Positions 25,328 to 34,365 of a stretch of DNA of 51,033 bases are shown here, piece after piece. Under the pieces are notes generated by a model. That model ran no database searches. It worked only from the letters and a program-made list of their open reading frames with translations, and was not told the DNA's origin. The position numbers and the translations under genes were made by a program. Within the stretch, counting starts at the first letter, position 1, and each line of letters starts with the position of its first letter. Origin of the DNA: Bacteroidota bacterium (GTDB taxonomy: Bacteria > Bacteroidota > Bacteroidia > Flavobacteriales > Flavobacteriaceae); the NCBI GenBank assembly GCA_027621175.1, contig JAQCCM010000011.1:1-51033 (forward strand), written 5' to 3'.

Positions 25328-26347
25328 ATGATAGAGAGCATCAAGGCACACATAAACGACGTGGCGGCTTTTACGGCGGCGTCTGCCGACGAAGTAGAAC
25401 AGTTTCGCATTGCGTATTTGGGTAAAAAGGGACATATCACCAAGCTTTTTGCTGATTTTAGAAACGTACCTAACGACCAAAAAAAGGAGTACGGGCAATT
25501 GCTAAACCAGTTAAAAACCGAAGCGCAAGCAAAGGTGAATGAGTTGCAATCAAGTTTAGGCAGGAATACTACAGCAAAAGGAGCTTTAGATGATATCACA
25601 CGGCCTGGTCAACCGATTCCTTTGGGTGCGCGCCACCCCATTAGTATTGTTCGAGATAAGGTCATAGATGTGTTTAGTAGCATTGGATATGGGCTTTCTT
25701 CAGGCCCAGAAGTGGAAGACGACTGGCATAATTTTACGGCTTTGAATTTGCCCGAGCATCACCCTGCGCGTGATATGCAAGACACTTTTTTTGTCCAAAC
25801 AGACCCAGATGTGATGTTGCGAACGCACACCTCTTCTGTACAGGTACGCCACATGGAAAGCAATCAACCGCCAATTCGGATTTTATCTCCAGGACGTGTA
25901 TTTAGAAACGAAGCCATTTCAGCGCGTTCGCATTGTGTTTTTCATCAAGTAGAGGGGTTGTACATTGACCGTAACGTGTCTTTTGCAGACCTAAAACAAA
26001 CGCTTTTATATTTTACCAAAGCCATTTTTGGCACGGCTGAAATACGCCTTCGTCCTTCTTATTTTCCATTTACCGAGCCAAGCGCAGAGGTTGATATTTA
26101 TTGGGGATTGGAAACCGAAGCGGATTATCGAATTACAAAAGGAACAGGGTGGCTCGAAATTATGGGTTGCGGCATGGTAGATCCTAACGTGTTACGAAAT
26201 TGCAGCATTGACCCTGAGGAATTTTCTGGCTTTGCGTTTGGTATGGGCTTAGAGCGTATGGCAATGCTGTTGTATCAAATCGAAGACATTCGCATGTTCT
26301 ATGAAAATGACGTGCGCTTTTTAAAACAATTTACTTCCGCTAGTTAA
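25328..26347 (+). CDS. pheS: Phenylalanyl-tRNA synthetase alpha subunit
   Basis: 339 residues. A coiled-coil N-terminus (about 1-90) precedes the class II core with motif 2 (F-R-N-E-A-I-S-A-R-S-H-x3-F-H-Q-V-E-G) and motif 3 (G-F-A-F-G-M-G-L-E-R). The substrate-binding region Y-F-P-F-T-E-P-S-A-E-V is present. It pairs with PheT, which is not in this window, so the subunit genes are separated, as in many Bacteroidota. ATG 25328 matches the family start (M-I-E-S-I-K); an upstream in-frame codon would overlap the promoter. Confidence 0.98.
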   Translation: MIESIKAHINDVAAFTAASADEVEQFRIAYLGKKGHITKLFADFRNVPNDQKKEYGQLLNQLKTEAQAKVNELQSSLGRNTTAKGALDDITRPGQPIPLGARHPISIVRDKVIDVFSSIGYGLSSGPEVEDDWHNFTALNLPEHHPARDMQDTFFVQTDPDVMLRTHTSSVQVRHMESNQPPIRILSPGRVFRNEAISARSHCVFHQVEGLYIDRNVSFADLKQTLLYFTKAIFGTAEIRLRPSYFPFTEPSAEVDIYWGLETEADYRITKGTGWLEIMGCGMVDPNVLRNCSIDPEEFSGFAFGMGLERMAMLLYQIEDIRMFYENDVRFLKQFTSAS

Positions 26348-27335
26348 GCTCTTGACTTAGTGTTTTCATTTTTTTCTTTGCGGATGCTTTTTCATAAAGT
26401 ACGTGATATACACAGTGCATAATGGGGTACTTCCCGCTAAACGATGTACTTAGCTCATAAGCTGTTTTGGCGCCGTAATATCCCTCTGCGATCATGGTCA
26501 TTTCCATAAGCGCAGCTTTAACAGTGTAGCCTTTGCCAATCATATTGCCAAGCATTCGGTTTCGGCTAAAAACAGAATAGGAAGTGACCAATAAATCACC
26601 TAAGTACGCAGATTTGTTGATGTTTCTCTTTTTATTGTCTACGTTTTTGATGAAGCGTTTCATCTCCCGCATAGCACTACTGATGAGTACACTAATGAAG
26701 TTATCGCCATAACCCAAACCATGCGCCATTCCTACGGCAATGGCATATACATTTTTGAGCGTGGCTGCATATTCCGTTCCCACAACATCATCAGAGGTAG
26801 CTGTGCGTATATAGCTACAATCAAGTTTGGATTTCATTTGCTTTGCCAACATAATATTGGTGCTTGCAACAGTAAGATAAGAGAGTCGTTCCAGTGCCAC
26901 TTCTTCGGCATGACAAGGCCCAGTAATGGCTCCCAAATGCGTTTCGGGCACATTAAATTTTTCCGCTAGATAATTCCCTACCAGCATTTTGCGCTCTGGA
27001 ATAATTCCTTTTACGGCAGAAAAAATAATTTTATTTTTAATGGATGCGGTGAGTGATGCTAAAGTACTATCTAAATAAAACGAGGGAATAGCAATGACGA
27101 AAACATCGTAATCTGCTGCAATTTCGTTTAAACAAGTATATAGGCTCAACCGTTTAGTATCAAACTCTACACTACTCAAATAGTTGGGGTTGTGCCCTTC
27201 TTGTAGTAAATGTTCATAGATACTTTCGTTGCGTACATACCAGCCTACATTGGTGTTGTTCTCGCATAAAATTTTTACAAGTGCAGTTGCCCAGCTACCA
27301 CTGCCAAGCACGGCAATTTTAGAAAAATCAGCCAA
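26340..27335 (-). CDS. gpsA: NAD(P)-dependent glycerol-3-phosphate dehydrogenase
   Basis: 331 residues. Rossmann motif G-S-G-S-W-A-T-A-L near the N-terminus, then F-S-A-V-K-G-I, G-P-C-H-A-E-E-V and the catalytic-lysine region L-K-N-V-Y-A-I-A-V-G-M-A-H-G-L-G-Y-G-D-N. It reduces dihydroxyacetone phosphate to sn-glycerol-3-phosphate, the backbone for the PlsC-type acyltransferases found elsewhere in this window. The only plausible start in frame is TTG 27335; a TAG stop lies three codons upstream. No convincing -7 box is seen. It overlaps pheS by 8 bases at the 3' end. Confidence 0.94.
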   Translation of the reverse strand: MADFSKIAVLGSGSWATALVKILCENNTNVGWYVRNESIYEHLLQEGHNPNYLSSVEFDTKRLSLYTCLNEIAADYDVFVIAIPSFYLDSTLASLTASIKNKIIFSAVKGIIPERKMLVGNYLAEKFNVPETHLGAITGPCHAEEVALERLSYLTVASTNIMLAKQMKSKLDCSYIRTATSDDVVGTEYAATLKNVYAIAVGMAHGLGYGDNFISVLISSAMREMKRFIKNVDNKKRNINKSAYLGDLLVTSYSVFSRNRMLGNMIGKGYTVKAALMEMTMIAEGYYGAKTAYELSTSFSGKYPIMHCVYHVLYEKASAKKKMKTLSQELN

Positions 27336-27474
27336 TGTTATCTATTTTTTTAGCATTAAATACTTTAACATATGTTTCACAACTAGGAACTTAAATGCCT
27401 CTTACCTTGCAAGTGTAAACGTAAAGCAAAAAAATTGCTTATTAGTTTTTCATAGTTTAATATGGTTGGTTATG

Positions 27475-27510
27475 AGAGAGCACCTTTTTAGGTGCTTTCT
27501 TTATTTTATA
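27475..27510 (+). terminator. Strong hairpin plus U-rich tail on the plus strand, orphan terminator
   Basis: AGAGAGCACC (27475-27484) pairs with GGTGCTTTCT (27491-27500) over a 6-base loop, with one G-U pair, followed by TTATTTTATA. This has the form of an intrinsic terminator for plus-strand transcription, yet the flanking genes are both on the minus strand. In the minus direction it starts 5 bases after the stop of the next gene but lacks a U-tract. Confidence 0.55.
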
Positions 27511-27937
27511 ACCACTGCTCCCAAGGAATTCTACTTAACAACAACAAGGTTCCTAATCCGTAGAAAACAGCAATTCTAAAGAATTTTTTACTATCAGTAG
27601 TCGCTTTTTTATGTAACGACCATCCCATGGTAATAAGTACAATGGCCAAGATATTTGTTGTGGGATGCTCTACCAAAAACAAGCGCAGTGTGCTGTCTTT
27701 CATTACGGCACCCATACCATTTTCCCAAGCAGAAAAATAAGGAGAAACAAAATAAGAGGTTAGACCTACTAACAGTTGAATGTGTGAAAAAATGAGCGCA
27801 AAAAGCGAAAGGCGAAGATCTCGATTGCCAAAGCTACGCTTCGCCAACAAACCCCAAAAACCGTTTAAAAGTGCCAGTACCAACACGGTTAGCACTACAT
27901 AAGCAAGACGTGAATGTAAAGAAAGAATGGTATCCAT
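27506..27937 (-). CDS. Four-TM membrane protein, Bacteroidota cytochrome-b-like family
   Basis: 143 residues with four hydrophobic segments (about 10-30, 43-65, 88-107, 119-137). The pattern L-H-S-R-L-A-Y at the N-terminus, F-S-H-I-Q-L-L-V-G-L, L-V-E-H-P and R-I-P-W-E near the C-terminus corresponds to a family often annotated 'cytochrome B' in flavobacteria. Conserved histidines (H8, H52, H91) would suit heme ligation, which fits its place next to the heme locus, but no heme binding is shown. It has its own -7 box. Confidence 0.75.
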   Translation of the reverse strand: MDTILSLHSRLAYVVLTVLVLALLNGFWGLLAKRSFGNRDLRLSLFALIFSHIQLLVGLTSYFVSPYFSAWENGMGAVMKDSTLRLFLVEHPTTNILAIVLITMGWSLHKKATTDSKKFFRIAVFYGLGTLLLLSRIPWEQWL

Positions 27938-27953
27938 AATAAATGTATTACCA

Positions 27954-27961
27954 CAAAAATA
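27954..27961 (-). promoter_or_regulatory. -7 box of the cytochrome-b-like gene
   Basis: TATTTTTG on the minus strand, perfect match, ending 17 bases before the ATG. It lies in the 38-base gap after the exonuclease stop, separating this gene from the hem transcript. Confidence 0.5.
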
Positions 27962-27975
27962 CAGAATTAAGGCGG

Positions 27976-28704
27976 TTAATCGTCTTTTGAGACAAAAACG
28001 ATATCACTTTCGTCAAGTGGTGGTTGTAGTATAAGCTTTAAATAGACCTGGGTTAGGGTTACTACATCTTTTTCACAGTAACGCACAATACGGCTTACGT
28101 CATGTTCCCCGTAGTACACACGCCTCACGTCTGAGCCGTCTATATCATCTTTGGGCGATGGAATGCCAAAGAAATGCGCCAATAACTTTAAGGAAGTATA
28201 GTGCTTGTAATCTCCAAATTTCCAAAGCTCTAACGTATCAAGATGCGGTACTTCCCAGGGTTTTTTGCCCATAAGCTGTAACAGTAAAGGCAACTCCAAT
28301 TGATGTTTCAGCATGCGTCTTGCCAAAAAAGGAAAGTCAAATTCTTTGCCGTTGTGAGCACAAAGCCTGTTGTGCTGGGACGAAAAATGACGGTCTAACA
28401 ATGCTTTAAATGCCTTTAGAAGTTGGAATTCTTCACCCGAAAAACTACGTATTCTAAATCGCCTTCCGTCTGAAGTATGGGTAAGGTATCCAACAGAAAT
28501 ACAAACAATTTTGCCAAACTCTGCCCAAATACCTGCATGTCCGTAGTATTCTGATGCGGTTAGTTCGTCTGCTTTACGTTTATAAACCGTTTTGGCATCA
28601 AATAGTTCTTGTGTTTCGGCATCAAGGAGGTCAAAACTTGTTTGTTCAGGAACCGTTTCAATATCCAAAAAAAGAATATGTTCAAGGGGTTGGGTCGTTT
28701 TCAT
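27976..28704 (-). CDS. Predicted 3'-5' exonuclease, PolB-like DEDDy fold
   Basis: 242 residues. Exonuclease motifs are visible: L-F-L-D-I-E-T-V (Exo I, D-x-E), A-H-N-G-K-E-F-D-F-P-F (Exo II) and Y-C-E-K-D-V-V-T-L (Exo III, Y-x3-D). The family resembles the proofreading domain of family B polymerases without the polymerase. The substrate is unknown. The start lies 23 bases inside the upstream serine hydrolase gene, an unusually long overlap, implying coupled translation. Confidence 0.9.
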   Translation of the reverse strand: MKTTQPLEHILFLDIETVPEQTSFDLLDAETQELFDAKTVYKRKADELTASEYYGHAGIWAEFGKIVCISVGYLTHTSDGRRFRIRSFSGEEFQLLKAFKALLDRHFSSQHNRLCAHNGKEFDFPFLARRMLKHQLELPLLLQLMGKKPWEVPHLDTLELWKFGDYKHYTSLKLLAHFFGIPSPKDDIDGSDVRRVYYGEHDVSRIVRYCEKDVVTLTQVYLKLILQPPLDESDIVFVSKDD

Positions 28705-29854
28705 AGGCTAACATTGCAAAGGCTTCTTCCATATAGCCCAAATAATCTGCAGAATGGCTTACGCCCGGAAGGTCAGGGAGTTGTTCGTGACCCAAACGCA
28801 CCACAATTACATCTTCTTCAGGGAAAACAATGGCGTACTGCCCATTGTGTCCACGCATACTAAAAAAGCGTTTGCCCATATGCGACCCTAACCACCAGCC
28901 ATAGCCGTAGTCATCCCCATGTTCAAATTGTGAGGTAGTGGCTTTTTCCACATATTCTGGGCTAATGAGTTGTGTTCCATTCCAAACGCCATTGTTTTTA
29001 AACAAACCTGCAAAACGCGCGTAGTCGCGCGCATTGGAATTAAAACAACAATACGATTTTTCTACGCCTTTTTTAGCAGAGTCTAAGCGCCAGTTGGCAT
29101 CAGCATGTGCGCCAAGGGGATTCCAGAAATAACGGCGGACCAAATCTGAAATGGTTTCGCCTGTGGCTTCCGTTAATACCAATGAAAGCAATTGCGTGCT
29201 ACCGCTTTGATACACAAACCGTTTGCCCGGCTCATTTTTGATGGGAATGGTTTTCATCACACGCGTGATGTCACGGGTAATATAGGTGCGCGGCGTGATG
29301 GTGAGTAAGTTCTCGTAATCTTCTTTCCAGTCCAATCCAGAGGACATGGTTGCCAAGTTTCCAACGGTGACAACATCAGCATATTCTCCTTGCAACCAAG
29401 GCAGAAAGTCTTTTACGGGTTGGTCAAAACTATCAATTTTCCCTTCCTCTATTGCTTTTTCCAGCGATGCTGCTACAATCGTTTTCACCATTGAAAACGA
29501 ATTGGTTTTACTGTTTTTATCAAATCCGTCAAAGTATTGCTCGTGCCAAATGGAGTCGTTTTTGATGACAAGAAACGCCACGGTTTTATGATCTTCGTGT
29601 AGCTTTTTTAGGGTTTCTGTAGCAGGAACATTGTTATAATTTGTATGAAGTGCCCAGGGTTGATATGTATCACTTTTTGGGATTTCACGCACATCGAAAT
29701 GCATATAATCTTCAAGCCCCGCTGTGGTTCTGCCTAATTCAGCAGCTTTTACACCCAATTCTAAGAGGTAGCCGTAGCCCGAAGCAAATAGACCAGCGAT
29801 AAAAAATAGAATTGCAAAGGTGATAATTTTAAGTATGGACAGAAACTTTTTCAT
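28682..29854 (-). CDS. Serine hydrolase, class C beta-lactamase/DD-peptidase fold
   Basis: 390 residues. One N-terminal membrane anchor (about 5-27). The catalytic S-x-x-K is S-M-V-K (Ser121, Lys124); the second motif is Y-Q-S (Tyr215) in place of the usual Y-x-N, and a third motif H-N-G is present in G-H-N-G-Q-Y. The fold covers beta-lactamases, D-aminopeptidases and esterases, so the substrate cannot be read from sequence. It follows hemB by 46 bases and may belong to the same transcript. It overlaps the exonuclease gene by 23 bases. Confidence 0.88.
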   Translation of the reverse strand: MKKFLSILKIITFAILFFIAGLFASGYGYLLELGVKAAELGRTTAGLEDYMHFDVREIPKSDTYQPWALHTNYNNVPATETLKKLHEDHKTVAFLVIKNDSIWHEQYFDGFDKNSKTNSFSMVKTIVAASLEKAIEEGKIDSFDQPVKDFLPWLQGEYADVVTVGNLATMSSGLDWKEDYENLLTITPRTYITRDITRVMKTIPIKNEPGKRFVYQSGSTQLLSLVLTEATGETISDLVRRYFWNPLGAHADANWRLDSAKKGVEKSYCCFNSNARDYARFAGLFKNNGVWNGTQLISPEYVEKATTSQFEHGDDYGYGWWLGSHMGKRFFSMRGHNGQYAIVFPEEDVIVVRLGHEQLPDLPGVSHSADYLGYMEEAFAMLAYENDPTP

Positions 29855-29900
29855 ATAAGATTTTCAGGGGAAAGTACGAAATTTTATGTTTTTGATACTA

Positions 29901-30875
29901 TTACAGGAGTTTCAACGCTTGTTCTGCATGATAAGAAATAATGATGGACGCACCGGCACGCTTAAATGCCATAAGTTGTTCCAGCATTACGGCATCATGG
30001 TCTAGCCATCCTTTCTCAGCAGCAGCTTTGAGCATGGCATATTCACCACTAACTTGATATACAGCAATGGGCACTTGTATTTCATTTGCCAAATCCCGGA
30101 CAATATCCAAGTAAGCCATACCCGGTTTCACCATAACAATATCTGCTCCTTCTTCAACATCGCGCGCGGCCTCAATGATCGCTTCTTTGCGGTTTGCCAC
30201 ATCCATTTGATAGGTTTTTTTATCGCCAAAACCAGGTGCAGAATCGAGAGCATCACGGAACGGACCGTAAAAAGCAGAAGCGTATTTGGCGCTGTAACTC
30301 ATAATGACGGTATTTACATACCCCGCCTTTTCTAACTCCTGACGAATGGCCAAAACACGTCCATCCATCATATCGCTTGGCGCAACAATATCGGCGCCAC
30401 ATTCAGCATGACTAAGCGCCATTTTTGTTAAGACGGCCACTGTTGCATCGTTCAAAATTTTGTTGTCTTTTACAATACCGTCGTGTCCGTAACTAGAAAA
30501 CGGATCCAGTGCCACATCAGTAGCAACAACCAATTCCGGAACAGCCTGTTTGATAGCGCGAATGCTGCGTTGCATCAGTCCGTCTGGTTTTAGCGCAGCC
30601 AATCCCGTATTATCTTTTTCCGCATCAGCAACTTTTACAAAAAGCAATACACCCTTTATCCCTAAATCATATAGCCGCTTGGCTTCTGCAGTTGCAAGGT
30701 CAAGGCTAAACCTAAAATAGTCTGGCATTGAAGGGATTTCTGTTTTCGTTTTTGTGCCTTCTACAATAAAAAGTGGCACCATAAAGTCGTTTGCAGTAAG
30801 TGTTGTTTCACGAACCAAATCACGCATGGCCGCGCTAGTTCTTATTCGTCGATTTCTATAAAGAGGATACTTCAT
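29901..30875 (-). CDS. hemB: Delta-aminolevulinic acid dehydratase (porphobilinogen synthase)
   Basis: 324 residues. The two active-site lysines are seen: Lys197 in S-A-K-Y-A-S and Lys250 in V-M-V-K-P-G-M-A-Y, the latter forming the Schiff base. The metal segment reads D120-V-A-L-D-P-F-S-S-Y-G-H-D-G, with Asp/Ala in place of the cysteines of zinc enzymes, which marks the magnesium-type subgroup. The enzyme condenses two 5-aminolevulinates to porphobilinogen. It follows hemF by 3 bases and is the last hem gene of the minus-strand arm. Confidence 0.98.
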   Translation of the reverse strand: MKYPLYRNRRIRTSAAMRDLVRETTLTANDFMVPLFIVEGTKTKTEIPSMPDYFRFSLDLATAEAKRLYDLGIKGVLLFVKVADAEKDNTGLAALKPDGLMQRSIRAIKQAVPELVVATDVALDPFSSYGHDGIVKDNKILNDATVAVLTKMALSHAECGADIVAPSDMMDGRVLAIRQELEKAGYVNTVIMSYSAKYASAFYGPFRDALDSAPGFGDKKTYQMDVANRKEAIIEAARDVEEGADIVMVKPGMAYLDIVRDLANEIQVPIAVYQVSGEYAMLKAAAEKGWLDHDAVMLEQLMAFKRAGASIIISYHAEQALKLL

Positions 30876-30878
30876 ATG

Positions 30879-31781
30879 CTACACCCAGTTTTTGGGATTT
30901 TTTAGAACGGTTATCAGTTTTGCTTCTTCAGAGCCTTCATCAGGGTGCGTGTCATACGCCCATTGAACGGTTGGCGGTAAACTCATCAAAATACTTTCAA
31001 TGCGGCCTTTTGTTTTGAGGCCAAACAACGTGCCTTTATCGTGTACGAGATTAAACTCTACATAACGACCACGTCTTAGCTCTTGCCATTGCCGTTGCGC
31101 GTCCGTGTAGGGTAGTGTTTTGCGTTTTTGTACAATAGGCAGATATGCATCTATAAATCTATCGCCCATGTCAGTTATAAATGCATACCACGATGCTAAA
31201 TCGTGCTTTTCGTTAGGACGACAATAGTCAAAAAATAAGCCTCCTATACCACGGGCTTCATCCCGATGGTGATTCCAAAAATAGGCATCACATTTCTTTT
31301 TATAATCTGCATAAAAGCTAGGGTCGTGCGCATCGCAAACCGCTTTGCACACACCGTGAAAATGCGCGGCATCTTCTTCAAATAAATAATAGGGTGTTAG
31401 ATCTAAACCACCACCAAACCAGTGGTCTACAACGTTTTTATCGTCGTCATACAGTTCAAAATATCTAAAGTTGGCATGCACAGTAGGTACCATCGGATTT
31501 TTGGGATGGATAACTAAGCTAATACCGCAAGCAAAAAAATCAGCTTGTGAAACGCCCAACTGTTTTTGCATGGATTCGGGAAGTGAGCCAAAAACCTCTG
31601 ATATGTTTACGCCTCCTTTTTCAAAAACATTTCCATTTTCAATAACACGTGTTCTGCCGCCGCCGCCGCCTTCACGTTGCCATTTGTCTTCACGAAAATG
31701 TGCTAAACCATCTTCTTGCTCTAACGCAGTAGTGATACGATTTTGAAGGTCTTTGATGTAGGAGGTGAATTGGGTTTTCAT
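30879..31781 (-). CDS. hemF: Oxygen-dependent coproporphyrinogen III oxidase
   Basis: 300 residues, typical length. The signature W-x-R-E-G-G-G-G-G-R-T-R-V region near the N-terminus (G-G-G-G-G here), S-L-V-I-H-P-K-N-P and the W-F-G-G-G-L-D-L-T-P-Y block identify HemF. It oxidatively decarboxylates coproporphyrinogen III with O2, implying an aerobic life style; no HemN/HemZ is seen in this window. The hemE stop lies 11 bases upstream and hemB starts 3 bases after its own stop. Confidence 0.98.
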   Translation of the reverse strand: MKTQFTSYIKDLQNRITTALEQEDGLAHFREDKWQREGGGGGRTRVIENGNVFEKGGVNISEVFGSLPESMQKQLGVSQADFFACGISLVIHPKNPMVPTVHANFRYFELYDDDKNVVDHWFGGGLDLTPYYLFEEDAAHFHGVCKAVCDAHDPSFYADYKKKCDAYFWNHHRDEARGIGGLFFDYCRPNEKHDLASWYAFITDMGDRFIDAYLPIVQKRKTLPYTDAQRQWQELRRGRYVEFNLVHDKGTLFGLKTKGRIESILMSLPPTVQWAYDTHPDEGSEEAKLITVLKNPKNWV

Positions 31782-31792
31782 GGATTTAGGTT

Positions 31793-32818
31793 TTATAATG
31801 AATACGATTTTATGGCATTTACAAAGGCTTTGGCATGGTCAACAGGGATATTTGGCAATATGCCATGTCCTAAGTTGGCAATATAGTGTTGCGTTCCAAA
31901 CGCATCTACCATACTTTTTGCCATTTTTTCAATTTCAGGAATAGGCGAAAGTAATCTTGAAGGATCAAAATTCCCTTGCAATGTAATTTGTCCCCCTGAC
32001 AAATAGCGGGCATTTCGTGCCGAGCAGGTCCAATCGACTCCTAAAGCGTGTGCGCCAGAGCGTGCCATGGTAGGTAAGGCAAACCAACAGCCTTTCGCAA
32101 AGGCAATGACTTTGGTTTCATCTTTAAGCGCATCTATAATTTGTTGCATATACTGCCACGAAAACGTTTGATAATCAGCTTCTCCGAGCATACCTCCCCA
32201 AGAATCGAAAAGTTGTACGGCATCAACGCCAGCACGTACTTTTGCTTTTAAGTACGCAATGGTGGTGTCCGTAATTTTTTGAAGTAATTGATGTGCTGCT
32301 TCTGGCTGTGAAAAGCAAAACCCTTTGGCTAAGTCAAAATTCTTGGATCCTTGTCCTTGTACCGCATAACATAAAATGGTCCATGGCGATCCTGCAAAAC
32401 CAATAAGAGGAACACGATTATCTAACGCTAATTTGGTTTGTTTTACCGCTTCCATAACGTAATGTAAACGGTCTTCAACATCAGGTACTACTACATTTTC
32501 AACGTCTTTACTATTGCGAATTGGGTTAGGCAGCCACGGCCCAATGCCGTCTTTCATTTCTACCGTTATGTCCATGGCTTGCGGTACGACCAAAATATCC
32601 GAAAACAAAATGGCAGCATCTGTTCCCACTTGGTCAATGGGCATGACGGTAATTTCGGTTGCTAGCTCGGGAGTGCGGCAACGTGTAAAAAAGTCATATT
32701 TTTCCTTAAGCTTCATAAAATCAGGCAGGTAACGTCCTGCTTGTCGCATCATCCAAACGGGCGGTCTTGATAACGCCTCTCCATTGAGTGCACGAAGAAA
32801 TAAGTCATTTTTAAGCAT
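31793..32818 (-). CDS. hemE: Uroporphyrinogen decarboxylase
   Basis: 341 residues from ATG 32818 ([10 protein letters not shown]). The signature [13 protein letters not shown] near the N-terminus and the G-F-A-G-S-P-W-T motif are present, along with the H-G-I-L-P segment at the C-terminus. It removes four carboxyl groups from uroporphyrinogen III. The start ATGCTTAA overlaps the hemD stop by 8 bases; an upstream in-frame start within hemD lacks family support. Confidence 0.98.
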   Translation of the reverse strand: MLKNDLFLRALNGEALSRPPVWMMRQAGRYLPDFMKLKEKYDFFTRCRTPELATEITVMPIDQVGTDAAILFSDILVVPQAMDITVEMKDGIGPWLPNPIRNSKDVENVVVPDVEDRLHYVMEAVKQTKLALDNRVPLIGFAGSPWTILCYAVQGQGSKNFDLAKGFCFSQPEAAHQLLQKITDTTIAYLKAKVRAGVDAVQLFDSWGGMLGEADYQTFSWQYMQQIIDALKDETKVIAFAKGCWFALPTMARSGAHALGVDWTCSARNARYLSGGQITLQGNFDPSRLLSPIPEIEKMAKSMVDAFGTQHYIANLGHGILPNIPVDHAKAFVNAIKSYSL

Positions 32819-33482
32819 GTTGTGATAATTTAAAGTAATGAATGGCCTTTGCAACAACCCGTTCCATACTTGCGTTTTTTACTATTTGAATCGATTTTGG
32901 TTTCTGCTTAAAAGCAGCAGCCGTTGTGTTGCCAATACAAAAACAGTGTGCATCTGTAACATCATTTTGATTCTCATGGCTTTCAACACCGCTTGGGCTA
33001 AAGAAAAGTATGGCGTTTGGAGCGGCGTCAATTTTTGTATTGGTAAGTTCGGTTTGATAAACTACAACCTCACGAAAATCGCACTCCCATTCTTTCATTT
33101 TATGGGCTAAAATGGGTAACCTTCGATTTCCACAATAATGCAAAAAATGAGAGTTTTTATCCAATATTTGAATAAAATCAATCAAATTTGACATATTTTG
33201 AGCCGTTTTTAGTGGTTTTATATTTTTTTCTAAAAGCAGTTTTTCGGACCGTTCCCCCACACAAAGTACTTGTGCGCCTTGAAAATGGTGTGTTTTATTT
33301 AGCACGGCTTTCGTTGCGTTCTGGCTGCTAAAAATTACGTAATCTACAGGCGTAGTGATTTCAAAATCTACCGGTAGAATGCGAATCGCATTGTATTCCA
33401 TATACGCCAAATCATTTTGAACAATACGTTCTCTTAACAAGCTGGGTAAGGTTTTGGTCGATAAAAGGAATGGCTTACTCAT
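32811..33482 (-). CDS. hemD: Uroporphyrinogen-III synthase
   Basis: 223 residues. This family is weakly conserved, so the call rests on a two-lobed alpha/beta pattern with [11 protein letters not shown] and [11 protein letters not shown] (the F-x-S-x-x-x-V type motifs) and on its place between hemC and hemE. It closes hydroxymethylbilane with inversion of ring D. Both ends overlap neighbours by 8 bases (hemC upstream, hemE downstream). Confidence 0.93.
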   Translation of the reverse strand: MSKPFLLSTKTLPSLLRERIVQNDLAYMEYNAIRILPVDFEITTPVDYVIFSSQNATKAVLNKTHHFQGAQVLCVGERSEKLLLEKNIKPLKTAQNMSNLIDFIQILDKNSHFLHYCGNRRLPILAHKMKEWECDFREVVVYQTELTNTKIDAAPNAILFFSPSGVESHENQNDVTDAHCFCIGNTTAAAFKQKPKSIQIVKNASMERVVAKAIHYFKLSQHA

Positions 33483-34365
33483 TTATCACTTCTTTAGCCC
33501 CTTTTGCAAGGAGTTGTTCCGCCGCAGATTTCCCAATATTTGTTGCATCTAAATCAAAAACAGCATCAAAAATCAATTGTTTTTTGCCGTCTTTTTGGGT
33601 GACACAGCCTTTAAAATGTATGCCATTATCAACGACTTGCGCATGCGCACCAATGGGTGCGGTACACCCGCCCTCTAGGGTGCGTAAAAACTGGCGTTCC
33701 TCCTCAACACATTGTGCGGTTTCTTTGTGATTCAATGGGTGTAGATTAGAAAGCATTTCTTGATTTTCTGCCAATGCAGTAACCAAAATAGCCCCTTGTG
33801 CAGGTGCTGGAATCATCCAATCCAATACCACACTATTTTTAGGAAGCATCTCCAATCTTAAAAGTCCCGCCATTGCCATGATGGCTCCATCAAAATCAGA
33901 CGCGCTAAGCTTCTTCAATCTTGTGGGGACATTTCCTCGAATATCAGTTATAGTATGTGACGGATATTTATGTTTCCACTGCGCTGCTCGTCTTAAACTA
34001 CTGGTTGCAACAACGCTATTTTCAGCCTCCCAATGGGGATTATTCGTAACGATTACGTCTTGCCATGCGCCACGCTTGGGGACAAATGCTGTTGTAATGC
34101 CATGCGGCAATTGCGTGGGGACATCTTTCATGCTATGTACAGCAACGTCTATATCGCCAGCAAGTAAGGCTGTGTCAAGTTCTTTGGTAAAAATTCCTTG
34201 CACACCCAATTCATATAGCGGTTTTTGTTGTTGTTGGTCCCCGCTAGATTGTATAGGAACAAGCTCGCTTTTTAGTCCAATAGATGTTAGCATGGTTTGC
34301 ACCCAACGTGCTTGCCAAAGTGCGAGTGCGCTGCCACGAGTTCCAATGCGAACGGAACTATTCAT
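33475..34365 (-). CDS. hemC: Hydroxymethylbilane synthase (porphobilinogen deaminase)
   Basis: 296 residues from ATG 34365. R-I-G-T-R-G-S-A-L-A-L-W-Q at the N-terminus, the catalytic Asp81 in S-M-K-D-V-P, and Cys234 in L-E-G-G-C, which carries the dipyrromethane cofactor. It polymerises four porphobilinogens. The ATG lies in ATGAATAG, overlapping the hemA stop by 8 bases; a longer frame upstream lies within hemA and lacks family support. Confidence 0.98.
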   Translation of the reverse strand: MNSSVRIGTRGSALALWQARWVQTMLTSIGLKSELVPIQSSGDQQQQKPLYELGVQGIFTKELDTALLAGDIDVAVHSMKDVPTQLPHGITTAFVPKRGAWQDVIVTNNPHWEAENSVVATSSLRRAAQWKHKYPSHTITDIRGNVPTRLKKLSASDFDGAIMAMAGLLRLEMLPKNSVVLDWMIPAPAQGAILVTALAENQEMLSNLHPLNHKETAQCVEEERQFLRTLEGGCTAPIGAHAQVVDNGIHFKGCVTQKDGKKQLIFDAVFDLDATNIGKSAAEQLLAKGAKEVINE

